From Marinobacter sp. THAF197a (GTDB taxonomy: Bacteria; Pseudomonadota; Gammaproteobacteria; Pseudomonadales; Oleiphilaceae): 64,000 nucleotides of DNA. The number at the start of each line of letters is the position of its first letter. Within the stretch, counting starts at the first letter, position 1. Where the stretch lies: assembly GCF_009363275.1 (NCBI RefSeq), contig NZ_CP045324.1, positions 2,294,001-2,358,000 on the forward strand. Direction: 5' to 3'. A program made the translations under genes and the position numbers. Below, one piece after another: positions 62,415-64,000 of this stretch. The notes under the pieces are model-generated. The model was not told the origin of the DNA, ran no database searches, and was given only the letters and a program-made list of their open reading frames with translations.

Positions 62415-63692
62415 GTGAACCCCGGACAAATTCTGAGACTGACGTTACTCTCGGTTATGTTTCTTGCCATTGCGGGCTGTGCCGTAAACCCGGTCACCGG
62501 CAAAAAGCAGCTGTCTTTGATTCCCGAAAGCCAGGAATTGGCGCTCGGGGCCGAGCACTACACCCCAACCCAGCAAACCCAGGGTGGGCAGTTTTATCTG
62601 GACCCGGAATTGACAGTCTATGTTCGCGAGGTCGGCATGAAGCTGGCCCGGGTTAGTGATCGCCCCGATTTGCCGTACGAGTTTGTGGTACTCAATAGCA
62701 GCGTGCCTAATGCCTGGGCTTTGCCTGGGGGCAAGATCGCCATCAACCGGGGCCTGCTGGTCAAGTTTGAGGATGAAGCCCAGTTGGCCGCTGTGATGGG
62801 ACATGAGATTGTCCACGCTGCGGCGCGGCACAGCGTGCAACGCATGCAACAGGGCATGCTGATCAGCGCTGGCGTAGCCGGCCTTGGTTTTGCGTTATCT
62901 GATAACGAATGGGCCGGGCTGATCATGGGCGGCGCGGCCGTGGGCGCACAGCTGGCCCTGGCACAGTACAGCCAGGGTGATGAGCTGGAATCCGACCATT
63001 ACGGCATTCGTTACATGAAAGCCGCCGGTTACGACCCTCAGGCAGCGGTTGAGCTGCAAGAGCTGTTTCTGGAATTATCCCAGGGCCGGCAGACAAGTTG
63101 GCTGGACGGCATGTTCGCCACCCACCCACCTTCAGCCCGGCGGGTTCGGGAGAACCAGGCACTGGCCTCAGAGCTGGGAACCGGTGGCTTCCGGGGCCGC
63201 GACATTTACCAACGGCGCATTGCCCTGCTGAAAGAGCTCCAGCCTGCCTATGACGCCCACGACAAAGCCATGGAACTGGCATCCAAAGGTGATATGAACG
63301 CAGCCCTCGATTCCATCAACAAGGCAATCGAGCAGGAACCCCGCGAAGCTATGTTCTTCGCACTCAGGGGCCGAATCTACAAAGAACAGAAGCAGACAGA
63401 GAAAGCCCAGGCGGATTTCGACAAGGCGGTGTCGCTGTACCCGGAGATGTTCCAGTACCAGCTATACAACGGCCTGAACTCGCTGGCCATGAATAATCTG
63501 GACAAAGCCCGTGGACACCTTGAGAGGGCCAATCAGGTGGTGCCCACCTCCATTGCCTATCTGCGGCTTGGAGATATTGCCAGCCGTCAGAACCGTCGGA
63601 ATGACGCCATTGGGCATTACTCGAAAGCCGCCGAAGCCGGTGGTGATGTGGGTGAGGAAGCCAAAAGAAAACTCGCCGATCTGTCTCAATAG
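62415..63692 (+). CDS. M48 metalloprotease lipoprotein with TPR-like repeats (BepA/YfgC-like)
   Basis: 425 residues from the GTG at 62415 (AAAGGAG at a good distance). Lipobox AIAGC, so probably outer-membrane anchored in the periplasm. The zinc site is MGHEIVHAAARH with the downstream Glu in ELESDHYGIRYM. Residues about 280-420 carry tetratricopeptide-like helices (AMELASKGDMNAALDSINKAI, LARGHLERANQV). BepA-type proteases assist and clear outer-membrane proteins. The frame is open upstream, but no start there fits. Confidence 0.9.
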   Translation: MNPGQILRLTLLSVMFLAIAGCAVNPVTGKKQLSLIPESQELALGAEHYTPTQQTQGGQFYLDPELTVYVREVGMKLARVSDRPDLPYEFVVLNSSVPNAWALPGGKIAINRGLLVKFEDEAQLAAVMGHEIVHAAARHSVQRMQQGMLISAGVAGLGFALSDNEWAGLIMGGAAVGAQLALAQYSQGDELESDHYGIRYMKAAGYDPQAAVELQELFLELSQGRQTSWLDGMFATHPPSARRVRENQALASELGTGGFRGRDIYQRRIALLKELQPAYDAHDKAMELASKGDMNAALDSINKAIEQEPREAMFFALRGRIYKEQKQTEKAQADFDKAVSLYPEMFQYQLYNGLNSLAMNNLDKARGHLERANQVVPTSIAYLRLGDIASRQNRRNDAIGHYSKAAEAGGDVGEEAKRKLADLSQ

Positions 63693-63710
63693 GTGACAGG
63701 TAGCACAGCG

Positions 63711-63743
63711 AAAACCGGGGGCTTAACGCCCCCGGTTTTTTTA
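63711..63743 (+). terminator. terminator after the M48 protease gene
   Basis: AAAACCGGGGGC pairs with GCCCCCGGTTTT around a TTAAC loop, followed by T residues. Confidence 0.9.
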
Positions 63744-63792
63744 TGGCTAAAGCATTTGCCACACTGACGCAGAAAAGCCGTCACAGATTGCA

Positions 63793-63820
63793 TTGACTTT
63801 TAGAGCAATAACTCTAAAAA
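63793..63820 (+). promoter_or_regulatory. promoter covered by a palindromic operator
   Basis: TTGACT and TAAAAA 16 bases apart form a weak promoter. TTTTAGAG-CAATAA-CTCTAAAA (63798-63819) is a perfect 8-base palindrome lying over it, as expected for a repressor site (TetR- or similar type). The regulator is unknown. Confidence 0.5.
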
Positions 63821-63843
63821 TCAGTCAAACAAACAACAATCGG

Positions 63844-64000
63844 ATGGCGATCATGCTCGTAAAGCGACTTCAACCGATGATTTCCCACGCAAGGCGGTCC
63901 TATGTGGAACTTATGTTCCAGGTAATGGGCCGGGCCCTGCAGGCAATCAGCGAAGTAGACGAACAAACCCGAAACGAAACTCGCGCCCTGCCCGAAGGAT
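63844..64000 (+). CDS. start of an unidentified gene (runs off the window)
   Basis: 52 codons from the ATG at 63844 (GTG-free, no clear ribosome site) stay open to the edge. The visible part (KRLQPMISHARRSYVELMFQ, then GRALQAISEVDEQTRNE) is helical with no signal peptide. Too short to name. It follows the palindromic operator, so it is likely regulated. Confidence 0.55.
   Translation, partial: MAIMLVKRLQPMISHARRSYVELMFQVMGRALQAISEVDEQTRNETRALPEG

Overview
The window looks like a piece of chromosome from a marine gammaproteobacterium, most likely Marinobacter or a close relative. The reasons are the FlgBCDEFGHIJKL operon behind a sigma-54 type promoter, the split B12-dependent ribonucleotide reductase NrdJa/NrdJb of the Pseudomonas type, the type II QueF, the MASE2/CyaB-like adenylate cyclase and the many lipid-related enzymes. 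The assignment is made from protein character only; no database search was possible.

Layout. 1-1450 (minus): start of tgt, queA and a tRNA-Leu(CAA) gene with its own promoter. 1533-12923 (minus): a complete eleven-gene flagellar rod/hook/basal-body operon, flgB to flgL. 13.0-21.6 kb: a YdjA-like nitroreductase, a class III adenylate cyclase, QueF, a two-gene ABC-2 exporter, two lipoproteins, a degenerate HD-GYP protein and a PilZ protein (a second-messenger-rich stretch). 21.7-24.7 kb: a Fur-box-preceded FbpA/FbpB-like iron importer without its ATPase. 24.7-30.4 kb: a fatty-acyl-CoA synthetase, a three-gene TrpXYZ-like ABC importer and a DUF6160-like surface protein. 30.5-33.8 kb: nrdJa-nrdJb with promoter and candidate NrdR boxes.

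33.9-40.1 kb is an accessory island, visibly richer in A+T than its surroundings. Short plus-strand genes are separated by integron attC-like sites (the best at 34802-34864, a second at 35562-35620), but no integrase is in the window. It carries two small membrane proteins of unknown function, an acetyltransferase killed by two in-frame stops, an intact acetyltransferase, a tautomerase-like protein without the N-terminal proline, a secreted-protein gene cleanly split by an IS5-family element (37734-38900, CTAG duplication, original reading frame restorable), and a carbenicillinase-like class A beta-lactamase.

40.1-49.0 kb is a mixed set of single genes: glycosyltransferase, DUF899, HD-domain protein, CMD/AhpD-like protein, truncated AraC regulator, serine hydrolase, histone-deacetylase-like hydrolase, NTT/MFS-like transporter, aldo/keto reductase and acetyltransferase. 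49.1-52.1 kb pairs a ferritin-like di-iron protein (PF10118 type) with a long dehydrogenase whose C-terminal half resembles cyanobacterial acyl-ACP reductase, including the TTGN and ACxAE regions. By gene order this recalls the cyanobacterial aldehyde/alkane pair and is the most interesting metabolic hypothesis here. 52.3-64.0 kb returns to housekeeping and stress genes: class I aldolase, a metallo-beta-lactamase-fold protein, DusC, KatG with an OxyR-like box, DUF2835 protein, HtpG, two hotdog thioesterases, a DUF599 protein, an M48 metalloprotease with repeats, and the start of one more gene. Upstream of htpG lie two copies, in opposite orientation, of an unusual structured repeat whose outer arms differ in sequence but are each perfectly self-complementary.
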